Shown here one piece after another: positions 42,136 to 50,381 of a stretch of DNA of 64,000 bases. The position numbers were made by a program, and so were the translations under genes. The notes beneath the pieces were generated by a model. That model searched no databases. It saw only the letters and a program-made list of their open reading frames with translations, and was not told the origin of the DNA. Source of the DNA: Mogibacterium sp. (GTDB lineage: Bacteria; Bacillota; Clostridia; Peptostreptococcales; Anaerovoracaceae); the NCBI GenBank assembly GCA_017433975.1, contig JAFRGD010000017.1:1-64000 (forward strand), in the 5' to 3' direction. Numbering within the stretch: position 1 is the stretch's first letter; each line of letters opens with the position of its first letter.

Positions 42136-43485
42136 ATGAAAAACTATGTGAAAACGACGTTGCTCGCGGCGGTTTTAGCGATGCTTGTCCTGCTGACGGG
42201 CTGCGGCGGCAAGGGGCTTGGCGCGGCGTATGAAAAGCTGAATAAGGCGAATCCGGACATGGGCTTCGAGTACGATGAGGCGACCGACACGCTGTTCGTT
42301 CCGCTGTACGAGGTGAAGACCGACCCGGCGGAGCTGTTCAAGACACTGAACAAGTACGTCAAGGGGCAGGACATCGGGACGCTCCGCTTTGACATGCAGA
42401 CGGCCACGCCGGATGACAAGTTCCTGACCGCGTTCAGCGACGGCCTCGGATCGCTCGAGTGCAGCTCGATGCAGTGCCTCGACGTCAGCGACATGAACGC
42501 GAAGCTCGCCGGGTACGAGTCCTGGACGGCGGTGCTCACCAAGACGGCGGCGCTGTACGAACCGGATGTGCAGAACATGGTCCGGTACTCAGACGAGGCA
42601 AAGGCCAACCTGGCCGGCGTCAAGCGGATCTACCTGCGCGGCGACTCCAGGAACACGGACCTCGATCACCTGGAACTGTTTCCGGGACTCGAGGAGATCG
42701 CGATCGTGGGTGGCCTGACGACGGCGGAGCGGGAAGCGGCGGGAACGCCGCGGGTGCAGTTCAGCTTTCGAAACGTTTCTCTCCCGAAGGACGGGCTGCC
42801 GGAGAATCTGAACCGGGTCCTCTTTTTCCCGGACCTCGAAGCGTTCGAGCCGGATGCGAACTACTACCAGCTTGTTCTGATGTTGCAGGAGTTCCTGCCG
42901 TCAGTGCGGACGAACGAGCCGGGCAAGGGCTGGGACGGCAGTGAGGAGACGCTGGTGGCCGTCGCGGATATCGACGTGGTCGCGGGCTCTGGCAACGACA
43001 AGAACGTCATCTCGTTGTTAGAAACATACCTTGGAAATAACGCCGCCGGCGTCTACGAAAGCTGCGCGGACTTTCCGGTAGATAACGGCGAGCCAAAGCT
43101 GAACGGGAAGTGCCTCATCTACATGGCGTTCCCGGGAGACGAAAACTGGGGCAGGACCAACATTTTCTATACGTTCATGAGCGATGTCTTTTACGATGAG
43201 GTGGCGGGCGGCGTCGCTCTCCCGACCGGCGCGAGGGATTATCAGACCTTCGTGTATATCTACCCGGTCTTCAACCTCGTGGGGTATTACGACGCCGGGA
43301 CCGAGGCGTATTCGACAACGACGATGATGCGGGTCTACGACCTCGAGAAGGGGATCCGGTACAAGGATGTGCAGATTGACTTCGCAGAGCCGCAGGAGAA
43401 GATTTACTATAGCGGCAAGGTCCCGAAGCGGTCGCACCCGTACTTCAACAAGACTCTCATCGCGGACTATCTGAAGAAGATGTAG
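42136..43485 (+). CDS. predicted lipoprotein, unknown function
   Basis: 449 aa from ATG 42136 (GGAGAGG upstream). The signal peptide ends in the lipobox 'LVLLTGC' (Cys about 23), so it is anchored outside the membrane. A middle region 'RIYLRGDSRNTDLDHLELFPGLEEIAIVGG' reads like leucine-rich-repeat strands. The rest has no recognised domain. It precedes a class V aminotransferase by 49 bp, but a shared role is not evident. Confidence 0.78.
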   Translation: MKNYVKTTLLAAVLAMLVLLTGCGGKGLGAAYEKLNKANPDMGFEYDEATDTLFVPLYEVKTDPAELFKTLNKYVKGQDIGTLRFDMQTATPDDKFLTAFSDGLGSLECSSMQCLDVSDMNAKLAGYESWTAVLTKTAALYEPDVQNMVRYSDEAKANLAGVKRIYLRGDSRNTDLDHLELFPGLEEIAIVGGLTTAEREAAGTPRVQFSFRNVSLPKDGLPENLNRVLFFPDLEAFEPDANYYQLVLMLQEFLPSVRTNEPGKGWDGSEETLVAVADIDVVAGSGNDKNVISLLETYLGNNAAGVYESCADFPVDNGEPKLNGKCLIYMAFPGDENWGRTNIFYTFMSDVFYDEVAGGVALPTGARDYQTFVYIYPVFNLVGYYDAGTEAYSTTTMMRVYDLEKGIRYKDVQIDFAEPQEKIYYSGKVPKRSHPYFNKTLIADYLKKM

Positions 43486-43534
43486 GGCGAATGGAGATTG
43501 GTTTTTTCAATAGAGACTGAGAAAGGGTACCAGG

Positions 43535-44755
43535 ATGGACAAATTTGCAGAATTCCGGACGCACGTGCCGGTGGCGATGAAGTGGTCGTATTTTGAGAGC
43601 GCGGCGACGGGAATCATCCCGGACAACGTGCACGACGGGGTGGCGCGGTATTTTGAGCAGCGCTATCTGATCGGCGGCGACAACATCTGGGAGCTCGACG
43701 GCGTGGACGGCTACGGGACGGTCGCGATGATGAAGTGGTCCAAGAACAACCTTGGAAAGATGATCGGCGCTCCGGGCGAGGACATCTACTTTGCGGAGAG
43801 CGCGACGGCGGCGTACAACGTGCTGGTCAGCGGCTTCCAGTTCCGGCCGGGCGACAACATCGTCCTGCCGGACGAGGAGTGGATCGGCACCCGCTTCGCG
43901 TGGCAGAACAAATCCGAGAGAGACGGGCTGGAGCTCCGCTACGTCATCCCGCACGACGGTCTGCTGACCGCGGAGGACTACATCGCGAAGTGCGACGAGA
44001 ACACGCGCATGGTCTGCGTTGACATCGTCAGCCGGATCAGCGGCTACCTCTTTGACCTCAAGCCGCTCAGCGACTACTGCGCGGAGCGCGGCATCTGGGT
44101 CATCGTGGACGCGGCGCACGCGTGGGGCGTGCTCCCGATCGACATCCACGAGTGCAAGATGGACTTCGTCGGCGGCTGCGACCGCAAGTGGATGATGAAC
44201 TACTGCGGGAACGGCTTCGCGTACATCTCGCCGGAGCTCCGCAAAGAGATCCGGCAGACCGCCGCGGGCTGGATGTCCGACAGCGACCTTTTTAACACCA
44301 TCAAGGCGAAGCTCACGCTCCGGGACGACGCGAGCCGCTACGAGCTCGGCTGGCCGAACGTCTGCGGCATCTACGGCCTCGGCATCCAGGCGGACAACTA
44401 CAATAAACTCGGGAAGTACGACATCAAGGAGTACGTGGACGGCCTCGTGGCCTACGCGATCGAGCAGGGCAAGGGCATCGACGGGATCCGGCGCGCCTAC
44501 GACTTTGCGCCGGAGCGGCAGTCCGAGATCCTGGTCTTTGAGGTCGACGAAGACGTCGACATGACGCCGGAGGACTTCGAGAAGGAGAACGTCAAGACGC
44601 ACCTCCAGTACTCGCTCAGCGGCAGACTGCTCATCCGCCTGGGCATCCACATGTTCCACACGCGGGACGACATCGACGCCGTGATGCGGGTCTTCCGGGC
44701 CTGCAGCGCAAAACCGCGCGTCAAAGACGCCGTCAAAGAGCTGATGCCTTACTAA
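43535..44755 (+). CDS. class V aminotransferase / cysteine desulfurase-fold PLP enzyme
   Basis: 406 aa. PLP contacts are visible: 'FAESATAAYNVLVSGF' (phosphate loop), 'VDAAHAWGVLPIDIHE' (Asp and His) and 'GGCDRKWMMNYCG' (Schiff-base Lys). The spacing fits the isopenicillin N epimerase/kynureninase-like branch rather than NifS, and no catalytic Cys loop is seen. It could act as aminotransferase, lyase or epimerase. The following gene is a 4Fe-4S aldo/keto reductase. Confidence 0.87.
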   Translation: MDKFAEFRTHVPVAMKWSYFESAATGIIPDNVHDGVARYFEQRYLIGGDNIWELDGVDGYGTVAMMKWSKNNLGKMIGAPGEDIYFAESATAAYNVLVSGFQFRPGDNIVLPDEEWIGTRFAWQNKSERDGLELRYVIPHDGLLTAEDYIAKCDENTRMVCVDIVSRISGYLFDLKPLSDYCAERGIWVIVDAAHAWGVLPIDIHECKMDFVGGCDRKWMMNYCGNGFAYISPELRKEIRQTAAGWMSDSDLFNTIKAKLTLRDDASRYELGWPNVCGIYGLGIQADNYNKLGKYDIKEYVDGLVAYAIEQGKGIDGIRRAYDFAPERQSEILVFEVDEDVDMTPEDFEKENVKTHLQYSLSGRLLIRLGIHMFHTRDDIDAVMRVFRACSAKPRVKDAVKELMPY

Positions 44756-44836
44756 CGGGCAGGAGCCGGGCTTTTCGCGGTGCTTCGCGGGCTGTTCGCA
44801 GCAGCGATCGCCGCTTTTTTAAGAGGGGGAAACGAA

Positions 44837-45865
44837 ATGAAAGAACTGATTTTGGGGTCGACGGGCATCCGCACCCCGCAGAATGCGTTCGGGGCGCTGC
44901 CGATCCAGCGGACGCCGATGGACGAGGCGGTCAAGATCTTGCGCAAGGCGTACGACGGCGGGATGACGTACTTTGACACCGCGCGGGCGTACAGCGACAG
45001 CGAGGAGAAGCTCTGCCGGGCGTTCTCCGGCATGCGCGACAAGGTCACGATCGCGACCAAGACGATGGGCAAGACCGGCGACAAGGTGCGCGAGGACCTC
45101 GAAACGTCACTCCGCACGCTCGGGACGGACTACATCGACCTGTACCAGCTGCACCAGGTGAGCCGGGTGTACGCGCCGGGCGACGGGACGGGCGTTTACG
45201 AGGCGCTCGAGGAGGCCAAGGCGGCCGGCAAGGTCCGGCACTTCGGCGTGACGGCGCACCTGCTGGACGTCGCCTTCGAGTGCGTGGAGTCCGGGCTGTA
45301 CGAGACGATGCAGTACCCGTTCAGCTACCTGTCGAACGACCGGGAGTTTGAACTGACGCGGCTTTGCAAGGAGAAGAACCAAGGCTTCATCGCGATGAAG
45401 TCGCTTGCGGGCGGGCTCCTCACGGACTCGCGCGTGCTGATGGCGTTCATGGCGTCGCAGGACAACGTGCTGCCGATCTGGGGTATCCAGCGCGAGCGCG
45501 AACTCGATGAGTGGCTGTCCTACATGGACGAGACGCCGGAGCTGGACGACGCGATGCGCGCCGTGATCGAAAAAGACCGCGCGGAGCTCTCCGGTGAATT
45601 CTGCCGCGGCTGCGGCTACTGCATGCCGACCTGTCCGGCCGGAATCACGATCTCGTTCTGCGCCAGGATGGGGCTGATGCTGCGGCGCGCGCCGTCGCAC
45701 GTGTGGCTGGCGGAGCGCTGGCAGAAGGAAATGGCCAAGATCGAGGACTGCATCGACTGCGGCATGTGCATGACCAAGTGCCCGTACGGCCTCGAAACGC
45801 CGCGCCTCCTCCGCGAGAACCTGGAGGACTACAGACGCGTCCTCGCCGGCGAAGTGACGGTGTAG
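44837..45865 (+). CDS. aldo/keto reductase with two C-terminal [4Fe-4S] clusters
   Basis: 342 aa from ATG 44837, set by AAGAGGGGG. The AKR barrel has the tetrad: Asp and Tyr in 'FDTARAYSDSE', Lys in 'TIATKTMG', and His in 'LYQLHQVS'. The tail carries ferredoxin-like clusters C256/259/262/266 and C305/308/311/315. This COG1453-type architecture is common in anaerobes and suggests electron exchange with ferredoxin rather than only NADPH. It follows the aminotransferase by 81 bp. Confidence 0.92.
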   Translation: MKELILGSTGIRTPQNAFGALPIQRTPMDEAVKILRKAYDGGMTYFDTARAYSDSEEKLCRAFSGMRDKVTIATKTMGKTGDKVREDLETSLRTLGTDYIDLYQLHQVSRVYAPGDGTGVYEALEEAKAAGKVRHFGVTAHLLDVAFECVESGLYETMQYPFSYLSNDREFELTRLCKEKNQGFIAMKSLAGGLLTDSRVLMAFMASQDNVLPIWGIQRERELDEWLSYMDETPELDDAMRAVIEKDRAELSGEFCRGCGYCMPTCPAGITISFCARMGLMLRRAPSHVWLAERWQKEMAKIEDCIDCGMCMTKCPYGLETPRLLRENLEDYRRVLAGEVTV

Positions 45866-45947
45866 GGCTGCCGCGGTTGCAATGCAAACGCGCGGCGCAA
45901 GGAACTGCGACAGCATTGACGCGAGGAAATGCGGCGTTGGCGGAAGG

Positions 45948-45995
45948 AATCGCGACGGTGGTGACGCAATAAATCGCAACGGTGGTGACGGAATT
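45948..45995. repeat. 24-bp tandem repeat, two copies plus diverged neighbours
   Basis: Units at 45948-45971 and 45972-45995 share AATCGCRACGGTGGTGACG. Weaker related units precede them from 45901. Confidence 0.7.
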
Positions 45996-46251
45996 TCTCG
46001 ATTTTGTTACTTTTGGGCTATCTGAGTGCGTAAAAGTAACAAGGAACTGCTGTGCTTTCCTTGGTTGATATCTGGAAATTCATCTGCGCCACGCTAATTG
46101 CGGTGATTTCACCTATGTTGGCCGTGTTTTTATGCAAAACTCTGCAGCGAAACGGGTATCCGATGCTTATTGAAAGCGTCCGGTTCTGCCCAGGAGATAA
46201 GTTTTGTTACTTTTCTGGACTGTGGTGGCTGAAAAGTAACAAATGTGACGT
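45995..46251 (+). repeat. paired 35-bp palindrome unit, copy 2
   Basis: Palindromes at 46006-46040 and 46206-46240, with starts 200 bp apart. Arms are GTTACTTTT / AAAAGTAAC; the second extends to a 13-bp perfect stem. Outer flanks are 'TTCTCGATTTT' on the left and 'AAATGTGACGT' on the right, matching the other units. Confidence 0.85.
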
Positions 46252-46374
46252 GCGGCCCTTGTAGATACGGCGCAACAGTTTCCCGCGCGCGGCACACTTT
46301 ATTATTAGGACCGGACAGTCGTGTTCAACAAGTTTGGTCGTGTAGAAAAAGTGTGCAAACGCGGAGGTGACGCA

Positions 46375-46947
46375 ATGAAACACTGGAAGAACGGAAGGAA
46401 ACTGCTTTGCGTAATCGTGTGCGCGGTGCTTTGCATCGGCGCGCTTGCGGCGTGCGCGGGGGAGGACCCGGCGCCGCAGGACGGCGGACCGCAGAACGAC
46501 CCGGCGCCGGCGCCGCAGAGCGGGGGCAGCGTGATCGGAAACCTGCCGGAGAACTCGATCCTGCTTTTTCAGAACGACGAAGGCGCCGCAAAGCTGAACC
46601 GGGACATGGCCGAAGGCCGGATTCCGGTCGCCTGTAACGTGCTTTACGATACCATGGGCGCGCGGCCGGACGTCACGGTGGAGGACCCGGAGATCATCAC
46701 TGAGCTGTACGAGCGGCTCGGGCGGATGACCGTCACGGGAGAGAGCGGCTACAGCATCACGGACAGCTACCACCACATCATTTTTCAGCTGCAGGACGGG
46801 ACGTACGTCGGATACCACTTCGAAGGGGTGGACAACCTGTGCTGGGGCTATGATAACTATGCGGCGGTGGACAACGGCAACCTGTGGACGCTGGTCTATC
46901 AGCTGCAGGAAGAATACATGAGTAAGGATGAGAATGATAATCTGTGA
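46375..46947 (+). CDS. predicted lipoprotein, unknown function
   Basis: 190 aa from ATG 46375 (GCGGAGGTG upstream). A signal peptide with lipobox 'GALAAC' is followed by a low-complexity Pro/Ala/Asp/Gln linker, then a globular domain of about 130 aa with 'YERLGRMTVTGESGYSITDSYHHIIFQL'. It overlaps the HAD gene by 20 bp. No family is recognised. Confidence 0.78.
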   Translation: MKHWKNGRKLLCVIVCAVLCIGALAACAGEDPAPQDGGPQNDPAPAPQSGGSVIGNLPENSILLFQNDEGAAKLNRDMAEGRIPVACNVLYDTMGARPDVTVEDPEIITELYERLGRMTVTGESGYSITDSYHHIIFQLQDGTYVGYHFEGVDNLCWGYDNYAAVDNGNLWTLVYQLQEEYMSKDENDNL

Positions 46948-47587
46948 TCTTGACGGAACCCTGTGGGACTCGTCCGAGTCCGTGGTGGCGGCCTGGAACA
47001 TGGAAGTGAAGCGGATCACGGGCGTCGACCCGCAGATTACGCCGGACGACATGCGGCGGAACATGGGAAAGACCATGAATGAGATCGCGGAGGACGTTTT
47101 TCCGATGTTTCCGCAGGAGGAGCGGTACGGTCTCGCCCGCCGGTGCGAGGTGTTTGAGAACGCGTACATCGCGGAGCACGGCGGCGACCTGTTCGAGGGC
47201 GTGCGTGAGACGCTGCAGCAGCTGCACGCGGCCGGCGTCCCGATGGCGATCGTCAGCAACTGCCAGGAAGGGTACGTGCCGGCGTTCCTCCGGTCCATGG
47301 ACATGGGGCGGTATTTCATCGACTACGAAGAGTGGGGCCGGAGCGGTCTCTCCAAAGCGGAGAACATCCGGCTGGTCATGGAGCGGAACGGCGCGCCGTC
47401 GGCTGTCTACGTCGGCGACATCCAGAAGGACGCGGACGCGTCGGCGGAGGCCGGCGTGCCGTGCATCTGGGCGGCGTACGGCTTCGGGCGGATCGAGGCG
47501 CCGGCCGCGGTGCTGCGGTCCTTCGCGGAACTGCCGCAGGCGCTCGAAGCGCTGGGATATTGTTGGAAAGCGACAGGTACAGCGTGA
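46928..47587 (+). CDS. HAD-family hydrolase (phosphoglycolate phosphatase-like)
   Basis: 219 aa. 'IICDLDGTLWDS' holds D6 and D8 of motif I, 'IVSNCQEGY' is motif II, 'SKAENIRLVMERN' supplies the Lys, and 'AVYVGDIQKDADASAEAGV' is motif IV. A helical cap lies at about 15-80. The start overlaps the end of the lipoprotein gene by 20 bp, so the two are translationally coupled. The substrate is unknown. Confidence 0.9.
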   Translation: MRMIICDLDGTLWDSSESVVAAWNMEVKRITGVDPQITPDDMRRNMGKTMNEIAEDVFPMFPQEERYGLARRCEVFENAYIAEHGGDLFEGVRETLQQLHAAGVPMAIVSNCQEGYVPAFLRSMDMGRYFIDYEEWGRSGLSKAENIRLVMERNGAPSAVYVGDIQKDADASAEAGVPCIWAAYGFGRIEAPAAVLRSFAELPQALEALGYCWKATGTA

Positions 47588-47597
47588 ATTTAACCCG

Positions 47598-47678
47598 GTT
47601 AGATATGTCTAACTTTTTTCTTATAACCTATTGACATTGACAATTGCATATAGTATATATTAGTTAGAGTTGTCTAAC
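47598..47678 (+). promoter_or_regulatory. consensus promoter bracketed by two GTTAGA-N4-TCTAAC operators
   Basis: -35 TTGACA at 47631-47636, a 17-bp spacer, and -10 TATATA at 47654-47659. Perfect 6-4-6 palindromes GTTAGA/TCTAAC lie at 47598-47613 (upstream) and 47663-47678 (on the start site), exactly 65 bp apart. The half-site resembles DtxR/IdeR-type boxes. No gene follows before the terminator at 47718-47757. Confidence 0.7.
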
Positions 47679-47757
47679 CGATATAGATTTTTTCATTACA
47701 CATCTTTTTACCCTCTTAAAAAAATTCGCCCCCGCACGGGAGCGAATTTTGTTTTTT
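47666..47757 (+). ncRNA. possible regulated small RNA, about 90 nt
   Basis: Bounded by the promoter above and the terminator at 47718-47757, with no start codon and ribosome site between. It may equally be the stub of a lost gene. Confidence 0.35.
47718..47757. terminator. bidirectional terminator between HAD (+) and zinc-ribbon (-) genes
   Basis: AAAATTCGC...GCGAATTTT stem with CCCG/CGGG inside, A-run to the left and TTTTTT to the right. Confidence 0.8.
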
Positions 47758-47779
47758 GGAAAGATGCGGGTGACGCGTT

Positions 47780-48613
47780 TTACAGCGGTCTCTGCCGTCC
47801 GCAGTTGCTGCAGAACTGGCCATCGTTCTCCTTGCCGCAGTTCGGGCAGAACCAGCGGGTCTGGACCGGACGCGGTTTGCCGCAGCCGCTGCAGAAATTG
47901 CCGTCCGCGTTGACCTTGCCGCAGTATGGGCAGGTCCACGCGCCGTAGGCGGTCTGGCCGGTGGTCGGCGTACCGGTCGTGTTGTATGTGACGGTGTTCA
48001 CACCGTTGTAATTGTAGACATTTGGCAGGAGCGTGGCCTGGAGCTTGCGGCCGAGGTCCTGAACCTCGACGAATTTGAGGGTGTTCACGCCGGCCGGGCG
48101 GGCGTTCGGATCGCTGATCTCGAAATGGATCTCGTCGAAGTACGGGGAATTGACCGAGAGGTGTGCGATGAATTCGTATTCATATTCGTACTGCGGCGGG
48201 TTGTAGCTGACGCGCTTGCCCTCGGCGTCCTTGGTGTAGAGCTCCTCCTGGTGCTCCTTGACCTCGATGTCGCAGGCGTTCAGCATCTTGCGCGTGATGA
48301 TGTCCGGGTTGTGGTTGCGCCAGTCGGTGTAGCTGCTCACGACGAAGTCGCCGGAGCCGGATTCAACGTAGACCTTGGTCTTTTCGCCCAGGATGATGTC
48401 CGGGTTGAAGCTGGCGAGATTCTTCTTATTCTGCTCTCTGTAAGCGAGCTGCTGCTCGATCTCCTTGACCGTGGTCCGCTTGCGGCCGGTGAAGTACGGG
48501 GAGAGCTTGCCGGAGCAGTTCTTGCAGATGACGCCGTCCTCGAGCTTGACGGTGCCGAGCATGCCGATTTCCTTGCCGCAGATTGCGCAGTTTTTCTTGT
48601 CGAATAAACCCAT
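47780..48613 (-). CDS. zinc-ribbon protein with N-terminal DUF4428-like domain
   Basis: 277 aa. The N-terminal zinc finger is 'CAICGKEIG...CKNCSGKL' (about residues 9-37). The middle region of about 150 aa has a beta-rich fold with no known catalytic motif. After a Thr/Gly/Asn linker, two C-terminal ribbons follow: 'CPYCGKVNADGNFCSGCG' and 'CPNCGKENDGQFCSNCG'. It is cytosolic and probably a binding or scaffolding protein. It ends at the bidirectional terminator. Confidence 0.82.
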   Translation of the reverse strand: MGLFDKKNCAICGKEIGMLGTVKLEDGVICKNCSGKLSPYFTGRKRTTVKEIEQQLAYREQNKKNLASFNPDIILGEKTKVYVESGSGDFVVSSYTDWRNHNPDIITRKMLNACDIEVKEHQEELYTKDAEGKRVSYNPPQYEYEYEFIAHLSVNSPYFDEIHFEISDPNARPAGVNTLKFVEVQDLGRKLQATLLPNVYNYNGVNTVTYNTTGTPTTGQTAYGAWTCPYCGKVNADGNFCSGCGKPRPVQTRWFCPNCGKENDGQFCSNCGRQRPL

Positions 48614-48657
48614 TTTGAATCCTCCTTTTATATTAAATCAATATCACTTACAAAATG

Positions 48658-49395
48658 TTAAACAAGCTGGTCGAGGCCCTTGCGGATCGTCTCCTCGATC
48701 AGGAGGTTGGCCGCATGCTGCTCCTTGCGCGTCATCTCGCCGTACGGGACGATCGGGTGGAAGAGGAGCTTGGCGGTCGTGTTCGGTTTGTACGAGCCGG
48801 TTTCCTCGTACACGTGGTATCCGCCTTCGACCGAGACCGGAAGAATCGGAACGCCGGCCTTTTGCGCTGGCTTGAAGCTACCCGCCTTGAACTCGCCCAT
48901 CGCGTGCGAGCGGCTGCGCGTGCCCTCCGGGTAGATGGCCAGGGAGAAGCCGTTGCGCATCATGTCCGCCGCCTCGTTCATCGTCTGGACCGCGCTCCGC
49001 GGGTCGCCGCGGTCGATGAAGAGGGACCTGGTCAGATTGATCATGTTGGCGAGCACTTTGACCTTTTTAAACTCGGACTTGGCGATGAAACCGATCTGGA
49101 AATTGCGGACCGCGTAAAAGAGCATCAGGATGTCGGCATAGCTCTGGTGGTTGGAGACGATGTAGACCGGACCGCTCTCCGGCAGGTTCTCCTTGCCGTA
49201 GACCTCGATGGTCATTTTGAGCCGGTCGGCCATGGCGTCCGCGAAGGAACCCGTCCCCGCGAGAATGATGCGGCGCTCCTCCTCGACGTCTCCCGCGGCC
49301 TGCGCCGCGCGGATCGCGGGCTCGTTCCGGCTGAAACGTTTGAGTTCACTGTTCAGTTCGACAAATTTTGGGATTGTCGTGAATACATTCATCAT
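48658..49395 (-). CDS. plsC: 1-acyl-sn-glycerol-3-phosphate acyltransferase
   Basis: 245 aa. 'YIVSNHQSYADILML' is acyltransferase motif I (N-H-x4-D), and 'LAIYPEGTRSRSHAMGEFK' is motif III. It catalyses the second acylation of phosphatidic acid synthesis at the membrane. An N-terminal extension of about 65 residues precedes motif I. It is 12 bp downstream of dtd on the minus strand. Confidence 0.9.
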   Translation of the reverse strand: MMNVFTTIPKFVELNSELKRFSRNEPAIRAAQAAGDVEEERRIILAGTGSFADAMADRLKMTIEVYGKENLPESGPVYIVSNHQSYADILMLFYAVRNFQIGFIAKSEFKKVKVLANMINLTRSLFIDRGDPRSAVQTMNEAADMMRNGFSLAIYPEGTRSRSHAMGEFKAGSFKPAQKAGVPILPVSVEGGYHVYEETGSYKPNTTAKLLFHPIVPYGEMTRKEQHAANLLIEETIRKGLDQLV

Positions 49396-49407
49396 GGCGG
49401 TGCGCCT

Positions 49408-49854
49408 CTATAGTGTGTCGGAGTCCAGCAGGATCGTGAACGGTCCGTCATTGCAGAGCTCGACCTGCATCATCGCGCCGAACTCTCCGCGCTCGACGGT
49501 CGGGCACAGCGTCTTGGCCTTGGCGATGATGTACTCGTAGAGCTCGTTCGCGCGGGTCGGCTCACCCGCTTCGATAAAGGACGGCCGGTTGCCTTTCTTG
49601 CAATTGGCGTAGAGCGTACACTGGGAGATCAGCAGGAGCCCGCCGCCGATGTCCGCCAGCGAGAGGTTGGTCTTGCCGTTCTCGTCCTGAAAGACGCGGA
49701 GCTTGACCATCTTCTCAACCATGCGGTCCGCGATGGCCTCGGTGTCTGTGTTGGACACGCCGATCAGCACGACGAAGCCGCGCCCGATCTCGCCGACCAC
49801 CTTGCCGTCGATGGTGACTCTGCCGTATTTTGCATTCTGAATTACAAATCTCAT
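49408..49854 (-). CDS. dtd: D-aminoacyl-tRNA deacylase
   Basis: 148 aa from ATG 49854, the universal start 'MRFVIQNAKYGRVTIDG'; longer frames are not conserved. 'LLISQCTLYANCKKGNRPSF' carries the S-Q-x-T-L-Y active-site motif, and 'VERGEFGAMMQVELCNDGPFT' holds the Gly-x-Pro cross-subunit motif region in the form N-D-G-P-F-T. It removes D-amino acids from mischarged tRNA. It is in an operon with plsC, divergent from rpsF. Confidence 0.95.
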   Translation of the reverse strand: MRFVIQNAKYGRVTIDGKVVGEIGRGFVVLIGVSNTDTEAIADRMVEKMVKLRVFQDENGKTNLSLADIGGGLLLISQCTLYANCKKGNRPSFIEAGEPTRANELYEYIIAKAKTLCPTVERGEFGAMMQVELCNDGPFTILLDSDTL

Positions 49855-49948
49855 GGGATGCCTCCGTGAGCAAATATCTATTGAAATTATAATCCATTTC
49901 GGAGCGTTTCGCACCATAAATTTGTTGCCTTGGAGCGGTTTTTGGGGC

Positions 49949-49976
49949 TTGCATTTTGCGTGGGAATCGGTATAAT
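49949..49976 (+). promoter_or_regulatory. promoter of rpsF-ssb-rpsR
   Basis: TTGCAT at 49949-49954, a 16-bp spacer, and TATAAT at 49971-49976. Confidence 0.75.
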
Positions 49977-49981
49977 AAATA

Positions 49982-50048
49982 GGCGCGACTAACACAACCG
50001 CGCCTGCGTTCGACTTCGCGGACGCAGAGATCCTACACCGCAAGGTGT
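49982..50048 (+). promoter_or_regulatory. structured rpsF leader, three stem-loops
   Basis: Stems GGCGCG/CGCGCC (49982-50004), CTGCGT/ACGCAG (50004-50027) and ACACC/GGTGT (50035-50048). Leaders that bind the S6:S18 complex are known in front of this operon in other bacteria; identity with that motif is inference. Confidence 0.5.
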
Positions 50049-50074
50049 CGTTTAGGCCATAGGAGGTGGATAAA

Positions 50075-50362
50075 ATGAGAAGTTATGAATTGTTGTTCGT
50101 TCTCGATCCGGGCTTGAGCGAGGAGCAGAAATCCGTCATGGTTGAGACGGTCAAGGGCATCATCAACGCGGACGGCGAGGCCGGCGAGGCCGACGTCTGG
50201 GGCGACAGAAAGCTCGCGTACCCGATCAACAAGAAGAAAGACGGATACTATGTTCTTCTGCCATTTAAGGCAAACGTTGAACTGCCAAAGGAGCTGGACA
50301 GAAGGCTGAGAATTTCCGACAACGTCATGAGACACATCATCGTTTGCACAGACGAGGAATAG
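50075..50362 (+). CDS. rpsF: 30S ribosomal protein S6
   Basis: 95 aa from ATG 50075 (AGGAGGTGG seven bases upstream). 'MRSYELLFVLDPGLSEEQ' and 'WGDRKLAYPINKKKDGYYVLLPF' are diagnostic. It pairs with S18 in the 30S platform. It is first gene of rpsF-ssb-rpsR, the conserved order in Bacillota. Confidence 0.98.
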   Translation: MRSYELLFVLDPGLSEEQKSVMVETVKGIINADGEAGEADVWGDRKLAYPINKKKDGYYVLLPFKANVELPKELDRRLRISDNVMRHIIVCTDEE

Positions 50363-50381
50363 TTTCAGGAAAGGACGCACC

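Larger units (their letters stand above)
45866..46374. other. gene-free stretch with repeats
   Basis: 509 bp. It holds a 24-bp tandem repeat and the second 35-bp palindrome pair. Nothing coding is supported; the 70-aa frame at 46052 lies inside the repeat unit and lacks a ribosome site. Confidence 0.6.

Noticed and set aside
46052..46264. 70-aa open frame inside palindrome unit 2
   Set aside because: No ribosome site, overlaps the 35-bp palindrome, and not preserved in the other units.
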